From: CAZWFW01 sp964633445
Lineage (GTDB): Archaea > Undinarchaeota > CAZWFW01
Assembly (NCBI GenBank): GCA_964633445.1
Contig: CAZWFW010000026.1
Span: 1-16,228 of the forward strand
DNA: 16,228 bases
Direction of reading: 5' to 3'
Position 1 is the first letter of the stretch. Each line of letters begins with the position of its first letter. Under the pieces are notes generated by a model, which was given only the letters and a program-made list of their open reading frames with translations, was not told the origin of the DNA and ran no database searches. Below, one piece after another: positions 1 to 7,870 of the stretch. The position numbers and the translations under genes were made by a program.

Positions 1-28
1 TATTTTATGCAAGGAGGTGATAGGTTGA

Positions 29-547
29 CAGGCTCCTGATTGCAAACCAAAAGACTTGAATAACGATGGGATGGAAGACACAAGAGATGGTACCTGCTAT
101 GTAGGATGCTATAACTATACAGCTAAACGTGGAGAAAATGTAACAGTTTTTCTGAAGTCCGACGGAATATGCGACCTTGATTGTAATGAAACTAACGGTA
201 TATGCGATCCTGACTGTAACATGGATAAAGATTGTGAAAAAATATGTGCAAAAGAAGGAGAAAGCTGTGAGGATGTTCCATGCTGCGAAGGATTAGTTTG
301 CTGTCCAGGTGAAAAAATTTGTAGACCAGCAGCATTGAAAAGACCTTGTTGTGGAAACGGGTACTGTGAAGTAAGTTATTACATGCTCGAAAGATATCCA
401 AGAAGTGAGAAGCTATTTAGAGGATCCCACCCAATATCGCAACGTAAAGGTAGTTCAAAGGAAGTCTCATTATTATATTATAAACGACAGCTTCTGTTTA
501 TAAATCTTTACTATTTTTGTAATTTTATCTATCAACCTCGTTTTTAA
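29..547 (+). pseudogene. Cysteine-rich exported-protein fragment, probably N-terminally and C-terminally damaged
   Basis: An open frame starts after a TGA at 26-28. No ATG precedes the cysteine-rich part; the first possible start is TTG at 56. The readable part (to about 371) is packed with cysteines: two tandem units of the form G-I-C-D-x-D-C-N (about 158-217), then paired cysteines (CC) and a C-C-G-N-G-Y-C-E block at about 348-371. Such units occur in exported surface proteins of several archaeal groups and suit disulfide-rich or metal-binding folds; the exact role is unknown. After 371 the composition changes abruptly to AT-rich, cysteine-poor sequence, as after a frameshift or deletion. 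There is no signal peptide in frame, so the amino terminus is missing, cut by the window edge or by a frameshift near 29-36, where frame 1 is also open. It may be a relative of the pilin-like proteins at 15571-16228. The fragment call is fairly sure; the function is not. Confidence 0.5.
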
Positions 548-603
548 CACAAAGCTTCAAATAGAGTAGAGGTTGAAGGAGATTGCACAGTAGGGTAGAT
601 AAG

Positions 604-770
604 TGACCTCTCCCCTTGATCACGCAGGGGGTTTACAACGTGGAAGCTTGCGAGGTTGGGCGTTCATCCAGATTTACGCTCTGAGCTCATACACCCTCCA
701 GGCTCAAGGCTCCGCACACCACTCCTCTCGTTAAGAAGTTGGCTACAGGAGAAATCTTGCAAGCAACGAA
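604..770 (-). mobile_element. Degraded IS200/IS605-type right end (relic A), omega-RNA-like hairpins
   Basis: Read on the minus strand, this stretch resembles the relic at 12438-12600. Both contain G-G-G-T-G-T-A-T-G-A-G followed by AGAGCGTAAA and both end in a GC-rich hairpin followed by a short G-rich tail (hairpin 612-631; tail ending GGTCAC at 604). One minus-strand frame reads G-C-M-x-x-E-R-K, shared with the other relic, which looks like a TnpB carboxy terminus; a stop codon interrupts it here. In IS200/IS605 elements the tnpB 3' end overlaps the right end and the guide (omega) RNA. I see no left end and no intact tnpB, so this is a remnant. A free-standing structured RNA is the alternative. 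Confidence 0.5.
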
Positions 771-1000
771 AAAATAAATGAAACAGATGTTGAGGCACTA
801 TGGTAGCTTCCTTAGAAAATAGCTGATATTATGGCTCGCAGAGGCGATACTGTATGGCAGAGTTCGTTTGAGAATAATTAAAGGATAGAGATGACAATGC
901 AGAAAGAAACCTCACTTTATAGAAAATTAAATAGAAATTTCTATCCATAATTTTCGAGCTTATTTCAATATCCCACTTTAACTCTAACAACAATCGCAGT
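771..1000. other. Gene-free stretch, nothing recognised
   Basis: Both strands are broken by stops in all frames. I looked for the missing rps8 3' end, tRNA and rRNA motifs and further tnpB and found none convincing. A weak, interrupted plus-strand reading at about 781-890 was not assignable. Confidence 0.4.
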
Positions 1001-1002
1001 TA

Positions 1003-1017
1003 GATATTTAAATAATA
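1003..1017 (+). promoter_or_regulatory. Promoter (TATA box) of the rpl6 operon
   Basis: A textbook archaeal TATA element (ATATTTAAATA at 1004-1014) lies about 50 bases before the rpl6 ATG, predicting transcription from about 1035 and a short AT-rich leader. The leader has no clear Shine-Dalgarno sequence. Its presence means the ribosomal operon starts here rather than reading in from upstream genes. Confidence 0.6.
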
Positions 1018-1063
1018 TTATGCTAAGAATTAATTTTATTCAAAATTTAGTTTAAAAAGAAAA

Positions 1064-1612
1064 ATGAAAAAGATAGCCTTGCTTAAGGAGGAAATAGTAA
1101 TCCCTGATGGAGTTAATGTAGAAATTAAGGGAAATAAAGTTATCGTAAAGGGTCCTAAAGGTACTCTAGAGAGGGAATTTCAATTTGGTAAGATAAATGT
1201 TACTAGGGAAAATAAAAAGCTTAAATTTCAAGCTTTGTTTCCTAATAGAAGAGATAAAGCAATGTTTGGAACAATAGTCGGACATATAAGTAATATGATT
1301 AAAGGTGTCACAGAAGGCTTTACCTACAAGCTAAAAATTGTTTATTCGCACTTTCCGATCAACGTTAGAGTTAACGGAAATAACGTTATTATCGATAATT
1401 TTATTGGCGAAAAGAAACCGAGAATAGCTAAGATTTCGCCTGGCGTCTCTGTTAAGGTTAATAAGGATGAGATAATTGTTGAAGGTATTGATAAAGAGGC
1501 TTGCGGACAAACAGCAGCTAACATTGAGAGGGCAACTTGTATTAAGAGAAGAGATCCAAGGGTATTTCAAGATGGTATTTATATAATTGAAAAGGCAGGT
1601 AAGAAGCTATGA
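1064..1612 (+). CDS. rpl6: Large-subunit ribosomal protein L6 (uL6)
   Basis: This 182-residue protein has the normal archaeal length and the two-domain uL6 layout. The first half carries I-P-x-G-V-x-V-E-I-K-G-N-K-V-x-V-K-G-P-K-G, typical of the uL6 amino-terminal domain. The second half carries R-V-x-G-N-x-V-I-I-x-N-F-I-G-E-K-K-P-R and the conserved C-terminal D-P-R-V-F-Q-D-G-I-Y. It binds 23S rRNA near the GTPase centre and sarcin-ricin loop. It is the first gene of the operon here; rps8, its usual upstream neighbour, is absent. Its stop overlaps the next start (ATGA). The ATG at 1064 is the only sensible start and follows an AT-rich leader without a clear ribosome binding site. Identification is secure. 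Confidence 0.95.
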   Translation: MKKIALLKEEIVIPDGVNVEIKGNKVIVKGPKGTLEREFQFGKINVTRENKKLKFQALFPNRRDKAMFGTIVGHISNMIKGVTEGFTYKLKIVYSHFPINVRVNGNNVIIDNFIGEKKPRIAKISPGVSVKVNKDEIIVEGIDKEACGQTAANIERATCIKRRDPRVFQDGIYIIEKAGKKL

Positions 1613-1983
1613 TTGAAAAACTACTTGAATTAAGGAAGAGGTTAAAGAGAAAGAAACCAAATTTTCTTAGACAGGACTGGCATAAATATAAGAGATTTAA
1701 AAACGATCCGAAGTGGCGCAGGCCAAGAGGTTTGCACAGTAAGATGAGGAGGAAATTTAAAGGTAAACCAAAAATGCCAGATCCTGGCTATAGCTCACCA
1801 AAGGCTGTAAGAGGTTTGCATCCTTCAGGATATGAGGAGATTTTAGTTTACAATGTTAAGGACGTTGAAAAGGCTAACAAGGAGAGGCAAGCAATAAGAA
1901 TAGCTTCAACAGTAGGTGCTAAGAAAAGAATGGAAATTATTAAGAAGGCTAAGGAAATGGGTATAAAGATATTGAACAAATGA
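1609..1983 (+). CDS. rpl32e: Large-subunit ribosomal protein L32e (eL32)
   Basis: A 124-residue, very basic protein with the eL32 signature: an F-L-R-Q-D-W-H-K-Y-K-R block, then W-R-R-P-R-G-L-H-S-K-M-R, and G-Y-S-S-P-K-A-V-R-G-L-H-P-S-G-Y in the middle. This family exists only in archaea and eukaryotes and sits on the 50S subunit in contact with 23S rRNA. It starts inside the rpl6 stop codon and ends with another four-base overlap into rpl19e, showing translational coupling. Position between rpl6 and rpl19e is the standard archaeal order. Length is normal and nothing looks damaged. Confidence 0.95.
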   Translation: MIEKLLELRKRLKRKKPNFLRQDWHKYKRFKNDPKWRRPRGLHSKMRRKFKGKPKMPDPGYSSPKAVRGLHPSGYEEILVYNVKDVEKANKERQAIRIASTVGAKKRMEIIKKAKEMGIKILNK

Positions 1984-2420
1984 GCCTAAGATTGCAAAGA
2001 AGAGTTGCAGCGGAGATATTGAAAGTTGGTAAAGATAGAGTATGGATTGATCCTAAAAAGATTGGAGAGGTTGAAGACGCAATAACAAGAGATGATATAA
2101 GAACATTAATTAAGCAAGGTATTATAAACGCTAAGCAAGCTAAGGGAACGAGTAGAGTAAGAGCAAGAAAAAGGCATTTACAAAGGAAAAAAGGTAGAAG
2201 AAGGGGGCATGGGAAAAGAAAAGGTAGAAAGTACTCCAGAATAACAAGGAAGGAAAGATGGATGATGACTATTAGAGCCATAAGAAAAAAACTTAAGGAA
2301 TTGAGAGATAAAGAAGCTATCGATAGAAAAACTTACAGAAAACTTTACATTATGGCTAGGTCTGGGAGAATAAAAAGTAAATGTCATTTAATGCAAATAA
2401 TAAAGGAGATGAGAGCTTAG
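1980..2420 (+). CDS. rpl19e: Large-subunit ribosomal protein L19e (eL19)
   Basis: A 146-residue basic helical protein beginning S-L-R-L-Q-R-R-V-A-A-E-I-L-K-V-G, which is typical of eL19, followed by the R-V-W-I-D-P block and a long Arg/Lys-rich segment (about residues 58-85) that includes R-K-G-R-R-R-G-H-G-K-R-K-G. The family is archaeal/eukaryal only and makes a subunit bridge in the ribosome. The start overlaps the rpl32e stop by four bases and the stop lies one base before rpl18. Order and length are as expected. Confidence 0.95.
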   Translation: MSLRLQRRVAAEILKVGKDRVWIDPKKIGEVEDAITRDDIRTLIKQGIINAKQAKGTSRVRARKRHLQRKKGRRRGHGKRKGRKYSRITRKERWMMTIRAIRKKLKELRDKEAIDRKTYRKLYIMARSGRIKSKCHLMQIIKEMRA

Positions 2421-2421
2421 G

Positions 2422-3009
2422 ATGGCCAGAAACGCCGTTTATGTTGTCAAATTTAGGAGAAGAAGGGAAGGAAAAACTAATTACAGAAAGAGGTTAAAGT
2501 TATTGCTATCTAAAAAACCAAGGTTTGTTGTAAGGAAAAGTAATTGCTACATTGTTACCCACATTGTTGAGTTTGATCGTAAGGGTGATAGGACAATTGC
2601 TTATGCTCACTCAGGTGAGTTAAGAAAGTTTGGATGGCCTTACTCTTGCAAAAACACACCAGCAGCTTACTTAACCGGTTTGCTTTGCGGATTAAGGGCT
2701 TTGAAGAAAGGTATAAAGGGGGCGATACTAGATATAGGATTGCATACCCCAAGCAGAGGTGCAAAAGTTTTTGCAGCCATGAAGGGGGCTGTAGATGCTG
2801 GTTTGCAGATACCCCACTCTGAGGAAATACTGCCTAGCGAAGAAAGAATTAAAGGATTGCATATTGCAGAGTATGCCAAAAGTTTAAAAAATGATAGCTT
2901 AATATTTTCTCAATATTATAAATTAGGTGCTGATCCTAAGAAAATAGCAAGTGTTTTTGAGGAATGTAAGGAAAGGATAATAGCGAAAAATGCAGGAGCA
3001 AAATCTTGA
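2422..3009 (+). CDS. rpl18: Large-subunit ribosomal protein L18 (uL18)
   Basis: A 195-residue protein with the archaeal uL18 form: a basic amino terminus with R-R-R-R-E-G-K-T-N-Y-R-K-R, then K-P-R-F-V-V-R-K-S-N, and the central G-x-D-R-T-I-A-Y-A-H-S region. The later blocks A-I-L-D-I-G-L-H-T-P-S-R-G-A-K-V-F-A-A-M-K-G and R-I-K-G-L-H-I-A-E-Y-A are strongly conserved. uL18 binds 5S rRNA and carries it into the central protuberance. The gene follows rpl19e by one base and overlaps rps5 by 20 bases. Length fits the archaeal family, which is longer than the bacterial one. Confidence 0.95.
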   Translation: MARNAVYVVKFRRRREGKTNYRKRLKLLLSKKPRFVVRKSNCYIVTHIVEFDRKGDRTIAYAHSGELRKFGWPYSCKNTPAAYLTGLLCGLRALKKGIKGAILDIGLHTPSRGAKVFAAMKGAVDAGLQIPHSEEILPSEERIKGLHIAEYAKSLKNDSLIFSQYYKLGADPKKIASVFEECKERIIAKNAGAKS

Positions 3010-3643
3010 GGAGTGGAAACCAAAAACAAAGCTGGGTATGCTAGCAAAGGAAGGCGAAATAACAATAGATGATATTCTTGAAAAAAATTTACCGATTAGG
3101 GAACCAGAGATAGTAGATTTGCTTGTTCCAGATCTTGAAGAAAAAATAATTACGGTTGGTTCAGCAAAAAGACCTTTCAAGATTGTTCAGAGAATGCATG
3201 ATTCTGGCAGAAGAATGAGATATTTGGTTATGGTTGCTGTTGGTAATAGAAATGGTATTGTTGGTATTGGTAAGGGTAAAGCTAAAGAATTTGGACCTGC
3301 TATAGATAAAGCCTTGAAAGAGGCAAAGATGAACATTATTAAGGTTGCTAGAGGTTGCGGCAGTTGGGAATGCGCTTGTGGTGAGGAACACAGCATTCCC
3401 TATGCCACCTATGGGAGAGAATCAAGCGTAAGGATAAAACTGTTTCCAGCACCAAAAGGCACAGGTTTGGTTGCTGGGGATGTTGTTAAAGACATACTTT
3501 CGCTTGCAGGAATTAAGGATGTTTGGTCAAAAACGTTTGGGCATACAAAAACAACGATAAATTTGGCTAAGGCAACGTTCGAAGCTCTGAGAAATCTAAG
3601 TAAAGTAAAGGTTGGTAAGTATGAAGTTATTAGCAGTAGTTAG
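2990..3643 (+). CDS. rps5: Small-subunit ribosomal protein S5 (uS5)
   Basis: A 217-residue protein with an archaeal amino-terminal extension. The S5 double-stranded RNA-binding domain shows V-A-V-G-N-R-N-G-I-V-G-I-G-K-G-K-A (about residues 80-96). The carboxy-terminal domain has P-A-P-K-G-T-G-L-V-A-G and the D-V-W-S-K-T-F-G-H-T-K-T-T block. uS5 lies at the mRNA entry side of the 30S subunit and contributes to decoding accuracy. The ATG at 2990 gives a 20-base overlap with rpl18. The family start is variable here, so the exact amino terminus is less sure than the identity. Confidence 0.95.
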   Translation: MQEQNLEEWKPKTKLGMLAKEGEITIDDILEKNLPIREPEIVDLLVPDLEEKIITVGSAKRPFKIVQRMHDSGRRMRYLVMVAVGNRNGIVGIGKGKAKEFGPAIDKALKEAKMNIIKVARGCGSWECACGEEHSIPYATYGRESSVRIKLFPAPKGTGLVAGDVVKDILSLAGIKDVWSKTFGHTKTTINLAKATFEALRNLSKVKVGKYEVISSS

Positions 3644-4082
3644 GGTGAGAGGTGTAGTAACGGCAAGTCAAAAAGTTATTGACACGCTTAAAATGCTGAG
3701 GTTGCATAGAACCAATTATGCAACTTTAGTTAAGGATACTCCAAGCTACTTAGGCATGCTTAGAAAGGCCAAAGATTACATAACTTGGGGGGAAATCGAT
3801 AAAGAGACTCTTAAGGAGCTTATTGTTAAGAAGCTAAGAATCACAGGTGATAAAAAAATTAATGAGGAACTTCTGAAGAAGTATGGATTTAAAAACCTAG
3901 ACGAGTTCATAGAAAAACTCCATAAATGTAAGGTTGATCTAAGAGATTTCAAAGAGATTAAACCATTCTTTAGATTAAGGCCCCCAAGCAAAGGTTATAA
4001 AAGTATAAAGCATCCATGGCCGAGAGGTGCTTTAGGCTATAGGGGTAATGCAATAAATGATTTAATAAGGAGGATGCTCTAA
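3621..4082 (+). CDS. rpl30: Large-subunit ribosomal protein L30 (uL30)
   Basis: A 153-residue protein of the long archaeal/eukaryal uL30 form. It begins with K-L-L-A-V-V-R-V-R-G, typical of the family, which is why I take the ATG at 3621 rather than the in-frame TTG at 3612. The conserved T-L-K-M-L-R-L-H-R-T-N-Y-A block (about residues 24-36) and the late F-R-L-R-P-P-S-K-G and K-H-P-W-P-R-G-A-L-G-Y-R-G-N blocks follow. It sits on the 50S subunit. It overlaps the end of rps5 by 23 bases and the start of rpl15 by one base. Confidence 0.94.
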   Translation: MKLLAVVRVRGVVTASQKVIDTLKMLRLHRTNYATLVKDTPSYLGMLRKAKDYITWGEIDKETLKELIVKKLRITGDKKINEELLKKYGFKNLDEFIEKLHKCKVDLRDFKEIKPFFRLRPPSKGYKSIKHPWPRGALGYRGNAINDLIRRML

Positions 4083-4525
4083 TGGTTGTTAGGCGTAAGA
4101 AAAAGTCAAGGAAATATAGAGGGAAAAGAACTTATGGACATGGAAGGCATAAACAAGCAAGAGGTGCTGGGCATAGAGGTGGTAGAGGAAAAGCAGGAGG
4201 ATGTAAGCATAAGTGGTCATATATAACAGCGTATAAGCCAGATCATTTTGGTAAATATGGTTTCTCTCCTCCAAAAGAGGTTAGAAGAGAGATTAAAGCT
4301 ATAAACATTAAAGAAATAGCGGAAAGGTTGGAGAGATGGCTTAACGAAGGGATTGCTGAAAAGAAGGATGATGTAATAGAAGTTTATCTAGAGAAAGCAG
4401 GTTACAACAAAGTTTTGGGCACCGGAAAGCTAAAAAAGCCACTAATAGTTCATGCAAAATACTTTTCCAAACTAGCAATTAGAAAAATTGAGGAAGCTGG
4501 AGGGAAGGTAGTTAAGGTAAGTTGA
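4082..4525 (+). CDS. rpl15: Large-subunit ribosomal protein L15 (uL15)
   Basis: A 147-residue protein. The amino-terminal 45 residues are an Arg/Gly/His-rich tail with T-Y-G-H-G-R-H-K-Q-A-R-G-A-G and R-G-G-R-G-K-A-G-G, the rRNA-penetrating extension of uL15. The globular part ends G-T-G-K-L-K-K-P-L-I-V-H-A-K-Y-F-S-K-x-A-x-x-K-I-E-E-A-G-G, the conserved L15/L18e motif. Its stop overlaps the TTG start of secY by four bases, so ribosome assembly and secretion genes are coupled, as usual in archaea. Confidence 0.95.
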   Translation: MVVRRKKKSRKYRGKRTYGHGRHKQARGAGHRGGRGKAGGCKHKWSYITAYKPDHFGKYGFSPPKEVRREIKAINIKEIAERLERWLNEGIAEKKDDVIEVYLEKAGYNKVLGTGKLKKPLIVHAKYFSKLAIRKIEEAGGKVVKVS

Positions 4526-5961
4526 ATTTGGAAAAGTTATTTTACTATATTCCCAAGGTAGAGGTTCCGAGGAAAGTAGTAAGCTTTAGGGAGAAGCTAT
4601 TTTGGACTCTTATAGTCCTTATAGTGTATTACATACTTTGCCAAGTCACAATTTACGGTTTAGATCCGACAGCAAGCGATTACTACAAAGAAATGCGCGC
4701 AATTCTTGCCGGTAACTTTGCGAGTATTATAACACTTGGTATAGGACCAATAGTTATGGCAAGCATAATTCTGCAGCTATTAACAGGTGCTAAAATTATA
4801 AAGTTTGATTTATCTACAATCGAGGGCAGAACATACTACCAAAATGTTGAGAGGTTACTTGCCATTATTTTTACTCTTATAGAGGCAAGCATGCTTGTTA
4901 TAAGCGGTCAGCTTCCACCTAGAAAGGAATTCATAGAGGCACTTGGGTTTGGAAAGGCAGCAAGCATCTTAGTTTTTCAGGTATTTCTTGGCGGTTTGCT
5001 TATAATATTACTTGATGATGTTGTTAGTAAATGGGGGTTTGGTTCAGGGTTAAGCCTATTTATAGCTGCTGGAGTCAGCCAGGAGATTATGGTAGGGGCA
5101 TTTAATCCTTTACCAACAGAAGGGGGAGAACCAGCTGGTGCAATACCAGCATTTTTAGTATCCTTAAGCAAAGGGATGCCAGAATTCGTAAGACCTGGCT
5201 TAGCGCCAGATTTGCTTACCGTCTTCGCAACTATAATTATTTTTATTATATGTCTCTACGCTCAAGTAATGCGTGTTGAAATACCTTTAGTTTATGGAAG
5301 AATTGGGAAATTCGGAAGAAGATTTCCAGTACCCTTAGTTTATGCAAGCAATTTACCTGTAATATTTGCAATGGCCTTATTAATGAACTTCAGAATCTGG
5401 GCAACCCTACTATCCACCAAAGGTTTGAACGAAATAACTATCTTCGGCCATAGCATTACACTTTGGGTTATTGATGCTGGAGGTCACGTTACTGGAGGTT
5501 TGTTATATTATCTTATGCCAAATACGCTGTTTACAGAGCATCTAGTGCAGGGTATACTGACCAAGCACGAAATCCTTAATGCAATAATTTTCACAATCTT
5601 TATGGTTATAACTAGCATCATCTTCTCGGTACTCTGGGTTGAGGTATCTGGCATGGATGCCGAAAGTCTTGCGAAAAGATTGCATGAGGCTGGTATGCAA
5701 ATCCCCGGTTTTAGAAGAGATGAAAGGGTTACATTGAGAATTCTCAAAAGATACATTCCAGCGGTTACTATTCTTGGCGGAGCATTTGTAGGTCTATTAG
5801 CCGCATTTGCAACATTAACTGGAGCTTTTGGGGGAGGAACTGGTGTTTTGCTTTTAGTTGGTATAATCTATAATCTTTATCAGGAGATAGCATCACATCA
5901 ATTAATGGAGATGCATCCAATAATAAGAAAAATCGTGGGTGAACGAAAAATTGCCTTCTAA
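4522..5961 (+). CDS. secY: Protein translocase channel subunit SecY
   Basis: This 479-residue membrane protein is the pore of the Sec translocon, which exports proteins such as the pilin-like ones at the right end of the window. Ten membrane segments can be placed; the first is at about residues 28-47. G-P-I-V-M-A-S-I-I-L-Q-L-L and the R-T-Y-Y-Q-N block are typical. The cytosolic loops with R-V-E-I-P-L-V-Y-G-R-x-G-K-F-G-R-R-F-P-V-P-L-V-Y and R-L-H-E-A-G-M-Q-I-P-G-F-R-R-D are the conserved ribosome-contacting regions. The first codon is TTG at 4522 inside the rpl15 stop; a second in-frame TTG lies two codons on. Length is normal. It overlaps adkA by 23 bases. Confidence 0.95.
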   Translation: MNLEKLFYYIPKVEVPRKVVSFREKLFWTLIVLIVYYILCQVTIYGLDPTASDYYKEMRAILAGNFASIITLGIGPIVMASIILQLLTGAKIIKFDLSTIEGRTYYQNVERLLAIIFTLIEASMLVISGQLPPRKEFIEALGFGKAASILVFQVFLGGLLIILLDDVVSKWGFGSGLSLFIAAGVSQEIMVGAFNPLPTEGGEPAGAIPAFLVSLSKGMPEFVRPGLAPDLLTVFATIIIFIICLYAQVMRVEIPLVYGRIGKFGRRFPVPLVYASNLPVIFAMALLMNFRIWATLLSTKGLNEITIFGHSITLWVIDAGGHVTGGLLYYLMPNTLFTEHLVQGILTKHEILNAIIFTIFMVITSIIFSVLWVEVSGMDAESLAKRLHEAGMQIPGFRRDERVTLRILKRYIPAVTILGGAFVGLLAAFATLTGAFGGGTGVLLLVGIIYNLYQEIASHQLMEMHPIIRKIVGERKIAF

Positions 5962-6520
5962 ACTTATTGTTGTGACGGGTGTGCCAGGATCGGGAACAAC
6001 AACAGTCGTAAAGAAGGCTTTGGAGAAGGCTAAAGGATACAGATTTATCAATTATGGAGATATCATGTTTGATATCGCCAAAAGGAAAGGCTTGATTAGT
6101 CATCGCGACGAGATAAGAAAGCTTGATCAAAACACGCAAAGAATGATACAAAAGAAGGCTGCTGAAGAGATAGCAAAAATAATGGAGAATGAAAACGTTA
6201 TCTTGGATACGCACTGTACTGTGGCAACACCAAAAGGCTACTTGCCTGGATTGCCAGAGTATATATTAAGGATTCTCAAACCCAATATATTTGTTATAAT
6301 CGAGGCAAACCCCGATGAAATTCTAGGAAGGAGGCTCAAAGATACTTCAAGAAAAAGAGATATTACCTCTGAGAAGGAAATTCAGGAGCATCAACAGATT
6401 AATAGGAGCATTGCAACAAGCTATTGCATGCTCACTGGAGCAACATTAAAAATCCTTAAAAATCATAATGACAGGCTTGATGAATGTGTCAATAATTTCC
6501 TAAAACTTCTTGAGGACTGA
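5939..6520 (+). CDS. adkA: Archaeal-type adenylate kinase
   Basis: A 193-residue cytosolic P-loop kinase of the archaeal AdkA family, which converts ATP + AMP to two ADP. The P-loop is G-V-P-G-S-G-T-T-T (residues 14-22): it lacks the usual Walker lysine, but this is the family norm as I know it (G-V-P-G-V-G-[GS]-T-T), not damage. Further AdkA marks are F-x-x-Y-G-D-I-M-F-x-I-A, H-R-D-E-I-R-K-L-D, D-T-H-C-T-V-A-T-P-K-G-Y-L-P-G-L-P and the late E-H-Q-x-x-N-R block. The start used is GTG at 5939; a TTG at 5951 is an alternative. secY-adk is a usual archaeal order. Its stop overlaps the next start by one base. Confidence 0.93.
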   Translation: MNEKLPSKLIVVTGVPGSGTTTVVKKALEKAKGYRFINYGDIMFDIAKRKGLISHRDEIRKLDQNTQRMIQKKAAEEIAKIMENENVILDTHCTVATPKGYLPGLPEYILRILKPNIFVIIEANPDEILGRRLKDTSRKRDITSEKEIQEHQQINRSIATSYCMLTGATLKILKNHNDRLDECVNNFLKLLED

Positions 6521-7023
6521 TGGAGCCCTTTCTAGGAATCACAATTTTGTCCTTCGTAGCAGTTTTTATAAACATTTTCATGACGAATCTCCTAATAGAC
6601 AAGAAAAAAGCTAGGAAGCTTTACGAAAAGCTAAGAGAGCATCAGTCGAAAATTTTGGAAGCTTACAGAAAAAGAGATATGAAGAAGATTAAGGAATTGC
6701 AGAAAAATCTGCAGGAAATCAATGAGGTAAGGTTGGAATTCATGAAAACCGTTCAAATTCCGATGTTTGTATCAATTACACCAGTAATTTTTATCCTAGC
6801 TATTATAGGCAAATTATATTCGGGAAACAAAGCTGTTGTTGAATTACCTTTCTCGCTTGGAATAATAGAGTGGCTCCATAGACATATGACATGCGGTTTC
6901 TTTAAGGTGTCGCAAAACTGCGTAGCGCTTTCTGGAGCCGAATTGGGATGGATAGGGTGGTATTTCATTTGCTCTCTATTTTTTACCACTCTTCTTAGAG
7001 CAATACTTGGAAAGCCTTATTAA
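6520..7023 (+). CDS. DUF106 membrane protein, Oxa1/EMC3-related insertase
   Basis: A 167-residue membrane protein. Segments are visible at about residues 4-26, 80-100 and 142-162. Between the first two lies a charged helical stretch (about 28-78) that would form a cytosolic coiled coil rich in K-x-L-x-E. This is the layout of the archaeal DUF106 family, relatives of the Oxa1/YidC, EMC3 and TMCO1 insertases, thought to help place membrane proteins. Location directly after secY-adkA is characteristic and supports the call. In many archaea cmk, rpl34e, rpl14e and cbf5 follow; here the operon ends and a different gene set begins after 29 bases. Confidence 0.88.
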   Translation: MEPFLGITILSFVAVFINIFMTNLLIDKKKARKLYEKLREHQSKILEAYRKRDMKKIKELQKNLQEINEVRLEFMKTVQIPMFVSITPVIFILAIIGKLYSGNKAVVELPFSLGIIEWLHRHMTCGFFKVSQNCVALSGAELGWIGWYFICSLFFTTLLRAILGKPY

Positions 7024-7052
7024 AGTATTGTGTATTTAACTTTAGTTAAAAA

Positions 7053-7364
7053 ATGAGAATTGCAGAGTTTCAGAAGCTTATAAAAGATATTTATTTTGAG
7101 AAGGATAAGGCAAGAGGTGTCATGCCAACCTTTTTGTGGATCATTGAGGAAGTGGGAGAGCTAGCGGAGTGTATTTTGAAGAGGGGGGATAATGAGAATA
7201 TTAAAGAAGAAATTGCCGATGTAATTGCGTGGATCTTTTCCCTAGCTAACTTGCTAGGGATAGATGTCGAGGAAGCCATAAAAAGTAAATATTTAGATGT
7301 ATGTCCTAAGTGTAAAAGTAGACCATGCGTTTGTAAAGAGGTTAAGTCAACAATAAAATTATGA
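7053..7364 (+). CDS. MazG-like nucleotide pyrophosphohydrolase with a C-terminal zinc motif
   Basis: A 103-residue all-helical protein. The metal-binding pattern of MazG/all-alpha NTP pyrophosphatases is present: E-E-V-G-E (E32, E33, E36) and E-x-x-D (E53, D56). These enzymes cleave (d)NTPs to NMP and pyrophosphate and remove damaged or unwanted nucleotides. The tail holds C-P-K-C...C-V-C (C84, C87, C92, C94), a probable zinc knuckle that I recall from archaeal members. It begins 29 bases after the DUF106 gene with AT-rich sequence before the ATG and no clear ribosome binding site. Its stop overlaps the next start (ATGA). The exact substrate cannot be read from sequence. Confidence 0.85.
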   Translation: MRIAEFQKLIKDIYFEKDKARGVMPTFLWIIEEVGELAECILKRGDNENIKEEIADVIAWIFSLANLLGIDVEEAIKSKYLDVCPKCKSRPCVCKEVKSTIKL

Positions 7365-7870
7365 GACATATATGCCCAATCTGTGGAAATTGTCTCTCAG
7401 TAGAATATAAGATAGAGAAGCTTAACGGCATTTCTTTTGCAAGTATCTCTGTAGACTGCGGATGCGGATTTAAAGTAAAGGATGTTGTTATATTCGGAAA
7501 TAAATTGCCAAGTAAGTATACACTTAAAATTACTAGTGGGGAGGATCTAAAGACAAAAATTATAAAATCTAGTAATTGCAGCATTGAGATACCTGAGATA
7601 GGAATTAAAGTTGAACCAGATAAATTGGAGGGTAGAATAACCGATACGGAGGGTGTCTTGAAGGAGGTTTTAGAAGTTTTAAGCTTGTATAAGTCATTTT
7701 TAGAAGATGGCAAGGAGAAAAAGCATCTGAATGATATGATAAAATGCGTTTACGAAGCAATGGAGGGAAAGAGGAAGCTAACATTAATACTTGAGGATCC
7801 TTCGGGAAATACGAAGATATTTTCTGAAAACGCTGAAAGAGAGATTCTGATGGACAAATCTTATGGTTAA
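7361..7870 (+). CDS. ZPR1-type zinc finger domain protein
   Basis: A 169-residue protein matching a single archaeal ZPR1 domain. A four-cysteine zinc site is formed by C-P-I-C (C5, C8) and C-G-C (C33, C35). It is followed by D-V-V-I-F-G and the core of the ZPR1 domain: D-L-K-T-K-I-I-K-S-S, I-E-I-P-E-I-G-I-K-V-E-P and G-R-I-T-D-T-E-G-V-L. In eukaryotes ZPR1 has two such modules and acts in EF-1A folding; the role of the archaeal single-module protein is not settled. It is coupled to the mazG-like gene by ATGA and overlaps bud32 by eight bases, so the three are probably co-transcribed. Confidence 0.85.
   Translation: MRHICPICGNCLSVEYKIEKLNGISFASISVDCGCGFKVKDVVIFGNKLPSKYTLKITSGEDLKTKIIKSSNCSIEIPEIGIKVEPDKLEGRITDTEGVLKEVLEVLSLYKSFLEDGKEKKHLNDMIKCVYEAMEGKRKLTLILEDPSGNTKIFSENAEREILMDKSYG

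Noticed and set aside
11..27. AAGGAGGTGAT followed by TTG at 25 as a gene start
   Set aside because: The frame opened by this TTG ends after four codons; the strong Shine-Dalgarno-like run may be chance or reflect a nearby frameshift.
5978..6004. Missing lysine in the adenylate kinase P-loop
   Set aside because: The archaeal AdkA family as I know it lacks this lysine; it is not a defect.
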